16,114 nucleotides of DNA from an uncultured Collinsella sp. (GCA_958453935.1 CAUDZT010000048.1:1-16114), one strand, 5' to 3'. Shown: positions 1 to 9,000, counted from the stretch's first letter. Program-made: numbers and translations. The notes: generated from the letters alone by a model not told the origin.

Positions 1-1893
1 GCCCATCATCTTATCGATGGCGTCCTGAACCTCGCCCTCGAACTTTTTCATTCCCTCGTGTAAACGACGCTGACCGTCTTCAGAGCGCAACTCCTCCATT
101 TGTTCGGGCGAAATACCCAGTAGCTCGCCCAGCACGCCCATCATCTCGTTTCGCACGCGCTCACTAGTATCCTCGTCAGCAAAACGGCGCACCTCGGCGC
201 GCGCCAGCAAATCGACCGTCATACGCTCCTTGCCGTTAAGCCCCAGGTCGGACCACGCGAGCATGTACGGCCAGGAGCGCTCGGCAAACGAACGGGACGA
301 AACGATCGGCGCCGTCGGCAACATGCGGCGGGCAGCCTCGCCCTGACGCACGAGCATCAGCAGCAGCGAGCAGGCCTCAGGCTTGCCAGCGGCCATCGGG
401 ATGTCGTCGAAAGATCGATTGCGGTCCACGTGCGCCTCAAGCGCGCCATCGATCTCACCCGGCTCGACCCCGCCGAGCAGCTGTGCCGCGCGGTCGAGCA
501 TATCGACCGGACCGTCGAGCGTCGAGAGCGCCTGCGCCAGCACGCGCTCCATACAATCTTCCACCGCGTTGAGCGTCACGAGCTCTTGGGGCACCACGGC
601 AGACGCGCGGTTGCGCACACGCGCCACAAACTCAAGCGTCGACAGGTACACATCGCCAAAGGGCGCGTAATCGCCCTGGTAGCCGCCGCAAAGCGCCGGC
701 GCCGCCAGCGCGTACTCGGTTTTGGACAGCGGACTCAACGCCATCGCACCCAGCTCGAGCGCCGTATCCTCCAGCATGAGGCCCAGCGTGCGAGAGCGCA
801 GGCGCTCGGCGTCGCCCGCCGACACATCGCGGTCGAGCACGCGCGCGGCATCCGGCGCATCGCGCTCAACCGTGCGAATATGCAGGCGCTCGGCAATGGC
901 GCGAACGGCGGCACAGCGAGCAGCCTCGGCCTCCTCCTGCGCCGGCGTAAAGATGCGGTTGCGCCCCAGCACCAGGCCAATCACATTACGTGGGCCCAGA
1001 GCGTCGACGGCCAGCGCCGCCAGCAGGGACGACGGCAAGTCGCCCTCGAGTGCCACCACGGCGCGCGACGCACCGTGGGCCCGGGCGTTGCCGCGCACGG
1101 CAAGCACCAGCGCCTGCCACAGCCACTCCTCGGAACGGAACTCGGGCAGTTCGTGATCTTCCAGGGCATCGAGCATCACGCCGCGCTGAATCTCCTGAAC
1201 CAGCAGGCTCTCCTCAAAACACGGCGCCTGGGCCACCACGCGACCGCAGTCGTCGAGCACAAACGAACCGCCGGTATACACCGACTCGTCATAGGCACCG
1301 ACCGGCGCCATGCAGGCAAACCACACGCTGCGCTTGGATGCGATCTTGCGGTAGGCGCCGCTGCGAACGGCGGCAATGGCAGTAGTCTCGCGGTCGGTCA
1401 TGTCAAACGCGTTGAATTGGAAATACGCAATGAGGTCAACACCGGTCGGCAACATCTCGAGCTCGCGGTCCAAGTCAAAAATCACGGCGATGCGCACGCC
1501 ATCCACGTCGAACACCGGCGGCGCCCAACGCGTGTCGTTGTTCTCGCCACGCTGCAGGGCAATGCTCGAACGCGCCGGCACCACATGACCGTCCTTGAGC
1601 ATCATGTAGTCGAGTAGCGGCTGGCCCTCAAACGAAACCGCCGCGGGCACGATGCAGATCATGTCAAGCTCCTGGATGCGCTCGGCGACACCAGTCAAGC
1701 CGGCAAGCATGTCGTGCTCAAAGTCGGCAGCGCCCACCAGGCCACCGGGCATGGCGCCCATAAAGAGCGGAGCCGGAACGCACAGCACGCGCGCCCCGCG
1801 CTCGTGGGCCAGACGAGCCTGGTCCTCGATGCGGCCGCAAATGCCCTCAATATCACCCAGGCGCATATCGATCTGTGCAAGCGCGAGCTTCAT
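1..1893 (-). CDS. NAD+ synthetase-like protein (NadE family) with degenerate active sites, 3' end off the window
   Basis: The visible 631 residues read open to the left edge with no stop. Residues 1-250 match the CN-hydrolase (nitrilase) glutaminase domain of glutamine-dependent NAD+ synthetase, with landmarks such as GGSFVLDDCGRVV; residues 255-540 match the synthetase domain (AALAVDALG, APFGD, VSSRSF). The catalytic residues are not there. The nitrilase Glu is Ala41 (VPAPL), the Lys region near 104-110 reads VVPARSS, and the Cys position is Asp140 (VIFDLD). The ATP loop SGGxDS reads EGDLPS at 283-288, TGNKSE reads PLSKTE at 388-393, and the YGD Asp is Gly404. The loop normally carrying KPPSAEL is replaced by an unrelated stretch. 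A charged tail of at least 80 residues follows the family's usual end. An in-frame TGA two codons upstream fixes ATG 1893 as the earliest start; a weak AAAGGG lies upstream. In the family the enzyme makes NAD+ from deamido-NAD+, glutamine and ATP; I infer that this copy cannot, and its function is unknown. Confidence 0.85.
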   Translation of the reverse strand, partial: MKLALAQIDMRLGDIEGICGRIEDQARLAHERGARVLCVPAPLFMGAMPGGLVGAADFEHDMLAGLTGVAERIQELDMICIVPAAVSFEGQPLLDYMMLKDGHVVPARSSIALQRGENNDTRWAPPVFDVDGVRIAVIFDLDRELEMLPTGVDLIAYFQFNAFDMTDRETTAIAAVRSGAYRKIASKRSVWFACMAPVGAYDESVYTGGSFVLDDCGRVVAQAPCFEESLLVQEIQRGVMLDALEDHELPEFRSEEWLWQALVLAVRGNARAHGASRAVVALEGDLPSSLLAALAVDALGPRNVIGLVLGRNRIFTPAQEEAEAARCAAVRAIAERLHIRTVERDAPDAARVLDRDVSAGDAERLRSRTLGLMLEDTALELGAMALSPLSKTEYALAAPALCGGYQGDYAPFGDVYLSTLEFVARVRNRASAVVPQELVTLNAVEDCMERVLAQALSTLDGPVDMLDRAAQLLGGVEPGEIDGALEAHVDRNRSFDDIPMAAGKPEACSLLLMLVRQGEAARRMLPTAPIVSSRSFAERSWPYMLAWSDLGLNGKERMTVDLLARAEVRRFADEDTSERVRNEMMGVLGELLGISPEQMEELRSEDGQRRLHEGMKKFEGEVQDAIDKMMG

Positions 1894-1932
1894 GGCTCAG
1901 CCCTTTCCGTCGTTAACCATCGAAATCGTAGT

Positions 1933-1964
1933 AAAAGCGCCGGCCGCATGATGCAGTCGGCGCT
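1933..1964 (-). terminator. hairpin, candidate Rho-independent terminator after the superoxide reductase gene
   Basis: On the minus strand a 7-base stem AGCGCCG pairs with CGGCGCT, and the loop contains a smaller stem GCAT-C-ATGC. It is followed by TTTTA. It lies about 50 bases after the superoxide reductase stop and about 40 bases before the NadE-like start, so it would separate the two transcripts or attenuate read-through. The T tract is short, so termination may be partial. Confidence 0.5.
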
Positions 1965-2010
1965 CGCATGTGCATATGCTAGCTATGATACCCCGAGCGG
2001 GGGCGCGCTC

Positions 2011-2373
2011 CTAGAACGTCGCGGACCACAGCCCGTGCAGGTTGCAGTAGGCATAGACGGTACCGGTCTTGGAACCGCCGGCAAAAAACGTCGCGGGCTT
2101 CATGCCGGGCTCAAGGTAATGGACCTCTAAGCGGCCCTCGGCCTCAAGGGCGATCCACTCAATATAGTGCTCGGGCAGGCTGGGGTGCTCGACCGAGCCA
2201 ACGCGTGCGCGAATCACGTGACCGTCGCGCTCGGTCTCGACAACAGGCACGTGCTTCTCGTGCGCCGCGTCCTCAGTGTTTGCGGTCAGTTCCGTGCAAC
2301 CGGCAGGGGTTGCAGCGTCGTTGCCAAGGGCGGCAATGAGCTTACCGTCGGGGTCCTTAAAGAATTTCGCCAT
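2011..2373 (-). CDS. superoxide reductase, desulfoferrodoxin/neelaredoxin family, without the iron centre I cysteines
   Basis: This 120-residue protein carries the whole iron centre II of superoxide reductases: His41 (EKHVPV), His63 and His69 (EHPSLPEHY), and Cys110 with His113 (YCNLHGLW), giving the four-His one-Cys square-pyramidal iron site. Glu39-Lys40, the lid residues next to the active iron, are also present. The enzyme reduces superoxide to hydrogen peroxide in the cytoplasm using electrons from rubredoxin or similar donors, and makes no oxygen. The first 30 residues keep the MxxFFK start of desulfoferrodoxin and the spacing of its desulforedoxin domain but have only one Cys (Cys26), so the four-cysteine centre I cannot form; this resembles the class seen in Treponema. 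The start at 2373 is chosen because AAAGGAG sits 6 bases upstream and homology begins there; the reading frame extends further upstream but without family likeness. The short gene stands alone between two gaps and probably has its own promoter. Confidence 0.93.
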   Translation of the reverse strand: MAKFFKDPDGKLIAALGNDAATPAGCTELTANTEDAAHEKHVPVVETERDGHVIRARVGSVEHPSLPEHYIEWIALEAEGRLEVHYLEPGMKPATFFAGGSKTGTVYAYCNLHGLWSATF

Positions 2374-2379
2374 GATGTT

Positions 2380-2386
2380 CTCCTTT
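2380..2386 (-). promoter_or_regulatory. ribosome binding site of the superoxide reductase gene
   Basis: AAAGGAG lies 6 bases before ATG 2373. It decides between this start and the longer open frame that begins at 2514. Confidence 0.8.
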
Positions 2387-2406
2387 GCTGACGCGCCAAT
2401 GTTCTT

Positions 2407-2442
2407 GATGGTTCTTATGCCCAAAGGCAGACAAACCATCCA
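2407..2442 (-). promoter_or_regulatory. possible promoter with a flanking inverted repeat upstream of the superoxide reductase gene
   Basis: A perfect 7-base inverted repeat, GATGGTT and AACCATC, occupies 2407-2413 and 2434-2440. Inside and overlapping it on the minus strand are a weak -35-like TGGATG (2437-2442) and a -10-like CATAAG (2414-2419), 17 bases apart. The layout would suit an operator over a promoter, or a hairpin in a 5' leader if transcription starts further upstream. Both promoter boxes match consensus poorly, so the call is tentative. The rest of the 150-base gap (2374-2523) shows nothing else I can name. Confidence 0.3.
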
Positions 2443-2523
2443 CGGCATTGCAAATGAACACATAACGGGCGGGGACGATGGGGCAGCGTGCGCTATCCGC
2501 CCTGGCGGCCCCACCCGAGCGGG

Positions 2524-5500
2524 TTAGCGCCCGTCGCCGCCCAGCAGCGCCAGAACATCTTCGCGGGTAAACAGCGCCGACGAGATGCCGTCGCCGCCGA
2601 GCACGCTGTTGACCAGGTCGCGCTTGGACTCCTGCATCTGCATAATGCGCTCCTCGATCGTGTCCTTGGCGATGAGCTTGTACACGGTCACGGTATGTTG
2701 CTGGCCAATACGATGCGCGCGGTCAGTCGCTTGGTCCTGCGCCGCCACGTTCCACCACGGGTCGTAGTGGATGACCACGTCGGCCGCCGTCAGGTTGAGG
2801 CCCACGCCGCCCGCCTTGAGCGAGATCAAAAAGACCGGCACCTCGCCCGCCTGGAACTGTGCGACCATCTTGGCGCGGCTCTCTTTAGACGATGCGCCCG
2901 TGAGCTTAAGGAAGGCGATATCCTCCTTGGCCAGGCGCTTGCCAATGATATCGAGCATGCCCGTAAACTGGCTGAACAGCAAGATGCGATGACCACCGTC
3001 GAGTGCGCCGTGCACGAGCTCCATGCACGTATCGAGCTTGGCGCTCCCCGCCTTGTAATCCTCGTAGTGTAGACGCGGGTCGCAGCAGATCTGGCGCAGC
3101 TTGGTGAGCTCGGCAAGTACCTTGAGCTTGTCCTTCTTAAACTCCCCGGCCTCGCGGTGCTGCACCTGCTGGGCGATGCGGTCCTGGTTGGCCAGGTAGA
3201 GCTTGCGCTGCTCGCCGGTGAGCTGCGCCATGACCGTATCCTCGATCTTCTCGGGCAGGTCGGCCACCACGTCTTCCTTTACGCGGCGCAGCACAAACGG
3301 CGACACGAGCGCTTGCAGGCGGGCGGCACTGTCGCCCTCGGCATGCTCGACCGGGCTTTCGAAGCGCTTTGCAAACGATTCACGCGTACCCAGCAGGCCC
3401 GGCATCAAAAAGTCGAAGATGCTCCAGAGCTCGGATAGGCGGTTTTCGATGGGCGTGCCCGTCAGGGCAAAGCGCACGCCGGCAGGCAGGCGCTTGGCGG
3501 CGCGCGCCACCTGCGTGAGCGGATTTTTAATGTACTGTGCCTCATCGAGCACCACGCGGGCAAAATCCTGCTCGACGTACTCGTCGATATCGCGCCGCAT
3601 AAGGTCATACGACGTCACGACCACGCTATGCTCGGCCACGCCGGCGATCTGCACGCGGCGTTGCGCCTTGGCGCCCACAATGGCGCACACATCGAGCGAC
3701 GGGGCAAAGCGCTCCAGCTCGGCAGTCCAGTTGTACACGAGTGAGGCCGGGCATACCACGAGCGTGGGCTTGGTGTCCCCCGCCTCCACGCGCGCCAGGA
3801 TATGCGCGATCATCTGGAGCGTTTTGCCCAGGCCCATATCGTCGGCCAAGATGCCGCCAAGGCCCAGGTGTTCGAGCGAGCCGAGCCACTGGTATCCGTC
3901 GACCTGGTAGCCGCGCATCGTTGCCTTGAGCGATGCCGGCACCGTAAAGTCCATCTTGCCAAGCGTGTCCAGGCGCTCGACGGTACGGCGGAACGCGGCG
4001 TCGCGATCGGCCTCAAGCGCCGGCGTGCGTGCGAGCATGCTATCGACAAAAAGGGTGCTCGACGCGGGGAGCGACACGCCGTCGAGCAGGTCGACGGCAT
4101 CGACGCCCAGATCTTCGGCAAGGCCAAACGCAGCGCGCGCTCCCTCATCCAGGCGCACGATGTCGCCGGACGTCAGGCGCGCAAACGTCTGGTGGCGCTT
4201 GTACGAGTCCAGATAGATGGCAAGATCTGCCGCCGAAAGCCCGCTCGCGCCCAGCTCGACATCGAGCAGATTGCTCTTGACGGTCGCACGAACCGAGAGC
4301 TTGGGCGCGGGGCGCACCGAAATCTGGCGCAGACGGTCGCTGAGCATGACCTCACCCAGCTCGGACAGGGCGGACAGGCCCTCGGTCAGCAAGTGGAACA
4401 GGCTCTCATCATCGCGCTCCTCAAACGCCAGGCCGCCCTCTTGGAAATCGAAGTACATGGCAGCCGTGTCCATAACGCGAAACTCCGCCACCACGTCGCG
4501 GGGCGGCACGCCGGGGCGCTGCTCTTCAAAGGGACTGCCCGGAGCGCCCAGGCTAAAGAGATCCGCCGACCAATCGCCGTAGGTAACCGTAATTTTGCAG
4601 ATCACGAGCCCATCGTCGACGCCGATTGCCATGGCAAAGCTCGGCTCGGGCGCCACGGTATCGAGCGCGGCGGGCGCGGTGAGGTCGGTGTAGTCGCGCA
4701 AAATGGGCAGCGCCATACGGCAGAACTCACCCACCTGCTCGGCGGCAATATGGGCGGGCGTGCGGCACGGCAGCAAGCGCGACAAAAAAGGTGCGGCATG
4801 CTGAGCAAATGCAGCGTCGGTACGGCGCGCGCGGCGCGTGTCAACCAAGTAGGCGGCATCGCCCGACGCAAAGCAGTACATATCGGCGGGCAGGCGCAGG
4901 TCATAGCTACCACCAGCCGCCGGCGCGATTTTGGCGGCAAGGAGTGGTGGACGCTTAGAGGACGCCTCGTCCTCCCCTTGCGGAGACAGCTCAACCGCCA
5001 CGTCGTAGGTGCGATGCGTCGTCGTCCCCCGCGACCAGGCGGGCTCAAAGGAGATGGTCTGGCCGCGCAGCAGGTCCAGCACATATACGATGCTATGCTC
5101 GGACAGCGGCAACTGACGCTCGGCAACAAAACCGCTGCGGGCAAAGTCGTACGACGCCGAACGCGAGCTTGTGATGTCATCGAGATAGGCAACTGTCGTC
5201 ACAACAAGGTTGAGCAGCTTTGTCGATGTTTCGTCAAAGGCCTCAGGTGAATGAACAAACGTGAGCTTCTTGCCATAGGAGAACGTGCCGCCGCTCACGT
5301 AGGCATCGGCCATGCCGTCGATGTCCTTGACCACGTAGGAGACCGATCCACAGCGAATGCGAAGCTCAAGCGCCCAGCTAAAGCGGTCGGCAAACAGTGG
5401 ATTGTAGTACGGCACCAGCGAGGGCTCCAACACCGCCTTGGGGGCATCGGAATCCACACTGCTGGCGAGCTTGCGGCGCATGCTCGCCAGCTCATCCATG

Positions 5501-5988
5501 CGCGCGTCCGAAAGATCGGAGAGCGCCGCCATGAGGCTGGGACTCGTGGGGACGGGCGCCGGAAAGGGAAAGTTGGGATTGACGGCCGGCGCTTTGGGCG
5601 CGGTGCGCGCGGGCTGTTTCGGCTGCGCCGTAAACGTGCGGACCGGCGTGCGCAAACCTTCGACGGGCTCGGCGCCGCTGGCATCCAGATACGCCAGAGC
5701 CGTGGCAATAGCGTGCTTGCACATACCGGGGTAACGATAGGCGGCGGGGCAATCGCAGTCGTAGTCGATCACCTCGTGCTCGTCCATGTCGAGCGCCACG
5801 TGCGTCTTGTACAGGTCGCCACGCGAACCGCGCACCGAGCCCTCGACCGTCACGTTTTTGGAGAAGCGCGAGCCGCTGTCCTCGATCGACAGCACGGCGC
5901 CGTTGAGCATGAGCGAACGCCCCTTCATAAAGGTGCCGCTCAACGCCGCCTCTTTGCGAAGCGCCTGCACAAACGTCCCCTGCGCCAT
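2524..5988 (-). CDS. SNF2-family DNA-dependent ATPase with N-terminal SWIM zinc finger
   Basis: The 1154-residue protein has two parts. Near the N terminus is a SWIM zinc finger with Cys78, Cys80, Cys90 and His92 (CDC...MCKH). After a long middle region resembling the bacterial SNF2-associated domain, the C-terminal half is a full Swi2/Snf2 motor: motif I DDMGLGKT at about 716-723, motif II DEAQ at about 815-818, motif III LTGTPIENRLSELWSI, motif V GGVGLNLTAADVVIHYDPWWN-like sequence and motif VI ATDRAHRIGQ. Such proteins use ATP to move along double-stranded DNA and displace bound proteins; the specific bacterial role of the SWIM class is not settled. It starts 28 bases after the dnaE stop, so it is probably co-transcribed with dnaE, which points to replication-linked clearing or repair (inference). 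ATG 5988 is preferred over the GTG at 6006 because GGAGG lies 5 bases before the ATG while nothing similar precedes the GTG. Confidence 0.92.
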   Translation of the reverse strand: MAQGTFVQALRKEAALSGTFMKGRSLMLNGAVLSIEDSGSRFSKNVTVEGSVRGSRGDLYKTHVALDMDEHEVIDYDCDCPAAYRYPGMCKHAIATALAYLDASGAEPVEGLRTPVRTFTAQPKQPARTAPKAPAVNPNFPFPAPVPTSPSLMAALSDLSDARMDELASMRRKLASSVDSDAPKAVLEPSLVPYYNPLFADRFSWALELRIRCGSVSYVVKDIDGMADAYVSGGTFSYGKKLTFVHSPEAFDETSTKLLNLVVTTVAYLDDITSSRSASYDFARSGFVAERQLPLSEHSIVYVLDLLRGQTISFEPAWSRGTTTHRTYDVAVELSPQGEDEASSKRPPLLAAKIAPAAGGSYDLRLPADMYCFASGDAAYLVDTRRARRTDAAFAQHAAPFLSRLLPCRTPAHIAAEQVGEFCRMALPILRDYTDLTAPAALDTVAPEPSFAMAIGVDDGLVICKITVTYGDWSADLFSLGAPGSPFEEQRPGVPPRDVVAEFRVMDTAAMYFDFQEGGLAFEERDDESLFHLLTEGLSALSELGEVMLSDRLRQISVRPAPKLSVRATVKSNLLDVELGASGLSAADLAIYLDSYKRHQTFARLTSGDIVRLDEGARAAFGLAEDLGVDAVDLLDGVSLPASSTLFVDSMLARTPALEADRDAAFRRTVERLDTLGKMDFTVPASLKATMRGYQVDGYQWLGSLEHLGLGGILADDMGLGKTLQMIAHILARVEAGDTKPTLVVCPASLVYNWTAELERFAPSLDVCAIVGAKAQRRVQIAGVAEHSVVVTSYDLMRRDIDEYVEQDFARVVLDEAQYIKNPLTQVARAAKRLPAGVRFALTGTPIENRLSELWSIFDFLMPGLLGTRESFAKRFESPVEHAEGDSAARLQALVSPFVLRRVKEDVVADLPEKIEDTVMAQLTGEQRKLYLANQDRIAQQVQHREAGEFKKDKLKVLAELTKLRQICCDPRLHYEDYKAGSAKLDTCMELVHGALDGGHRILLFSQFTGMLDIIGKRLAKEDIAFLKLTGASSKESRAKMVAQFQAGEVPVFLISLKAGGVGLNLTAADVVIHYDPWWNVAAQDQATDRAHRIGQQHTVTVYKLIAKDTIEERIMQMQESKRDLVNSVLGGDGISSALFTREDVLALLGGDGR

Positions 5989-5990
5989 CA

Positions 5991-5998
5991 CTTCCTCC
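5991..5998 (-). promoter_or_regulatory. ribosome binding site deciding the SNF2 gene start
   Basis: GGAGGAAG lies directly upstream of ATG 5988, with GGAGG spaced 5 bases from it. It falls inside the six-codon extension that a GTG start at 6006 would create, which argues against that longer form. Confidence 0.75.
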
Positions 5999-6016
5999 AA
6001 TCTCACCCGGGGTAGC

Positions 6017-9000
6017 TTAGATCACCGTCACGCGGCCCTGGTTACCCACAATGGCCTTGGCCTCGGCCAGCAGCGGAATCGAACGCGCGTTGACCTTGGC
6101 AGGTACCTCGGCACGCAGCACGCGCCCGTCCACCTGCTCGATAAAGATCTCCACGCGGTCGCCGCCCGGGTTGGCGGTGAGCACCGTGGCCAGGCGCGCC
6201 ATATTGCCCTGGCTAAAGCGGCTGTTGGGCACCATAACCTCAAACACCTTGGGCTTGTTGTTCTCCTCGTTGAGCTCCAGCGGCACGATCTCCTGCGCGA
6301 TGATCTGGTCCCCGCGGTCCGAGCGCTCGAGCTTGCCCTTAATGCGCACAAACGCATCGGACAGCTGTGCACCGGTCTCGGGATCGACCTCGCCGTACAG
6401 GTACCCCTCGGCCTCCTTGTAGGTCTTGGGGAACACCACGACCGTGGCCTCGCCTTCCATGTCCTCGAGCTGCACAATACCCATGGGGTCGCCGTTTTTG
6501 GTCACGCGCTTGGACACGCTCGAGACCATGCCGGCCCACCACAGCGCCTTGCCCTCGGGAATCTCCTGGTTGATGGTACCGCCCGTGGGGTTTTGTACCT
6601 CGTAGCCGGTATCGATCTGCGAGAACGAGAAGTCGCGTGCCTTGGCTAGTGCATACTCAAACGGGCGCAGCGGGTGGTCCGAGACATAGATGCCCAGAAC
6701 CTCCTTCTCCTGGCTCAGCTTAAGATGGCGGTCCCACTCCTGGCCATCCGGATCGGGCACGCTCACCTCAAAGCCCGAGCCCTCAACATCGCCGAACATG
6801 TCGAAGAACGACGTCTGGCCGCTCGCACGATCCTTCTGGCGCTTCACAGCGGCATCGATGATGTTCTCGGGGTTGTTCTTATCCACAAAGTGCATCATCT
6901 GGCGACGCGGATACCCCGTGGAGTCGAAGGCACCTGCCTTGATGAGCGATTCGATCACGCGACGGTTAGCCTGGCTCGAGTCCACGCGCTCGACAAAGTC
7001 GTGCAGCGTCTTAAACGGGCCGCCCGCCTCGCGCTCGGCGATAATCGCCTGCGCCACGCCGGTGCCCACGCCGCGGATGCCGGCCAGACCAAAGCGCACG
7101 CCCTCCTTGGTAGCCGTGAACTCGGTACCGGACTCGTTGACATCTGGCGACAGCACGGGGATGCCGTCGTGACGGCACGCCGAGACGTAGTGAACGATCT
7201 TGTCGGTCTTACCCGTGTAGGACGTCAGAACGGCCGCCATGTACTCGTGCGGATAGTGCGCCTTGAGCCACGCCGTCTGCATAACCAGGATGGCGTAGCC
7301 GGCGGAGTGCGACTTGTTGAAGGCGTAAGATGCGAACTCGAGAACATCGTCCCAAATCTTCTGGGCGACCTCGCGCGTGTAGTTGTTCTTGATAGCGCCG
7401 TTCATCCAGTGGTCGTAGGTGGTCTCGTCCGAGCCATCCTCCCAGTGCAGCACCGTCGACGTGAGCAGCTTGATCTTTTTCTTAGCCACGGGTTTACGGA
7501 TACGCGAGTCCGATTCGCCCTTGGAGAAGCCGCACATCTCGACGGAGATGAGCATAACCTGCTCCTGGTAGACCATGGTGCCGTAGGTTTCGCCCAGGAT
7601 GTCGTCCAGGCGGTCGTCGTAGGAAACCGCCGGTTCCTTGCCGTTCATACGGTTGATGTAGGACGAGACCATGCCGGCGCCCAGCGGGCCCGGGCGGTAC
7701 AGAGCGATCAATGCCACGACGTGCTTGTACTCGGTGGGCTTCATGTTCTTGATCGTGGCCGTCATGCCGGCGGACTCGACCTGAAAGACGCCGGCGGTGT
7801 GGCCGGAACCCATGAGCTTAAAGATCTCGGGGTCGTCAAAGGGAATCTCTTCCTCTTTGATGTCGATGCCGAAGTTCTTCTTGATGTTTGCCTTTGCCTT
7901 GGAGATAACAGTCAGCGTGCGCAGGCCCAAGAAGTCCATCTTGAGCAGGCCCATGTCGGCAACGGTATGGCCCTCGTACTGGGTAATCTCGACGCCGCCC
8001 TTGGTGTCGAGCTTGGTGGGCACGTGCTCGTTGACGGGGTCGCGGCAGATCAGAACGGCGCACGCGTGCACGCCCTCGCCACGGGTGAGGCCCTCGATTG
8101 AGAGCGCCGTGTCGATGATGCGGCGGGCGTCGTCGTCCTTTTTATAGGCCTCGGCAAAATCGGGGTTAAACAGATCCTCTTTGCCGGGCTGCTTGTCGAG
8201 CACTTGCTTGAGCTTGACCTTGGGGTCGCTCGAGACCATCTTGGACAGGCGCTGGCCCATGTAGACCGGGTAGTCCAGAACGCGCGCGGCGTCGTTGATG
8301 GCCTGCTTGGCCTTAATGGTCGAGTAGGTGATGACGTGGGTGACCTTCTCGGGACCGTAGAGCTGGCGAACGTGCTCCACGACCTCGAGGCGCCGCTCAT
8401 CGTCGAAGTCCATATCGATATCGGGCATCTCGGTACGCTGCGGGGACAGGAACCTCTCGAACATCAAGCCGTTCTCGAGCGGGTCGAACGCGGTGATGTT
8501 CATGGCGTAGGCGACGATAGCGCCGGCGGCCGAGCCACGGCCGGGGCCGACGCCGATGCCGTTGTCCTTGGCCCATTGCACGTACTCGGCGACGATCAAA
8601 AAGTAGGCGGCAAAGCCCTTGTCGCAGATGACCTTGTATTCGTACTCAAAGCGCTCTTTGATGTTGACGCCGCCGATCTCGCGCGTGGCCCAGTCGTCAC
8701 CGTAGTGTTGGCGCAGGCCCTTCTCGCACTCGCGGCGGAACTGGCTCTCGTGCGTCTCGCCGGGATCGAGCAACGGGAAGCGCGGCAGGATGATGGAGTC
8801 CCAGTCCAGCTCAACGTAGCACTTGTCGGCAATCTCGAGCGTGTTGTCGCAGGCCTCGGGGCAATACGGGAACATCGCCCGCATCTCCTCCTCGGTCTTC
8901 ATGTAAAACTCCGAGCCGGTCATGCGCATGCGGTTGGGGTCGTCGACCTTGGCGTTCATGCCAATACACATGATGACGTCCTGCACGGGCGCGTCCTCGC

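Noticed and set aside
1..1893. Frameshifted or decaying nadE pseudogene
   Set aside because: The frame is open throughout, the fold-defining residues and spacing are kept, and codon use matches the neighbours; only functional motifs differ.
2374..2514. N-terminal extension of the superoxide reductase to an upstream start at 2514
   Set aside because: The extra residues have no family likeness, and a strong ribosome site points to ATG 2373.
2480..2523. Terminator after the SNF2 gene
   Set aside because: Only short GC stems with loops of two to four bases and no following T tract were found.
3802..5250. Long plus-strand open frame of 482 codons, with similar ones at 430-1617, 6674-8101, 8204-9556 and 11270-12676
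   Set aside because: Each lies wholly opposite a well-identified gene, is rich in Arg, His, Ala and Gly with no recognisable domain, and is the expected shadow of GC-rich third codon positions.
5989..6006. GTG start of the SNF2 gene six codons upstream
   Set aside because: It has no ribosome site, and the extension itself contains the GGAGG for the ATG.
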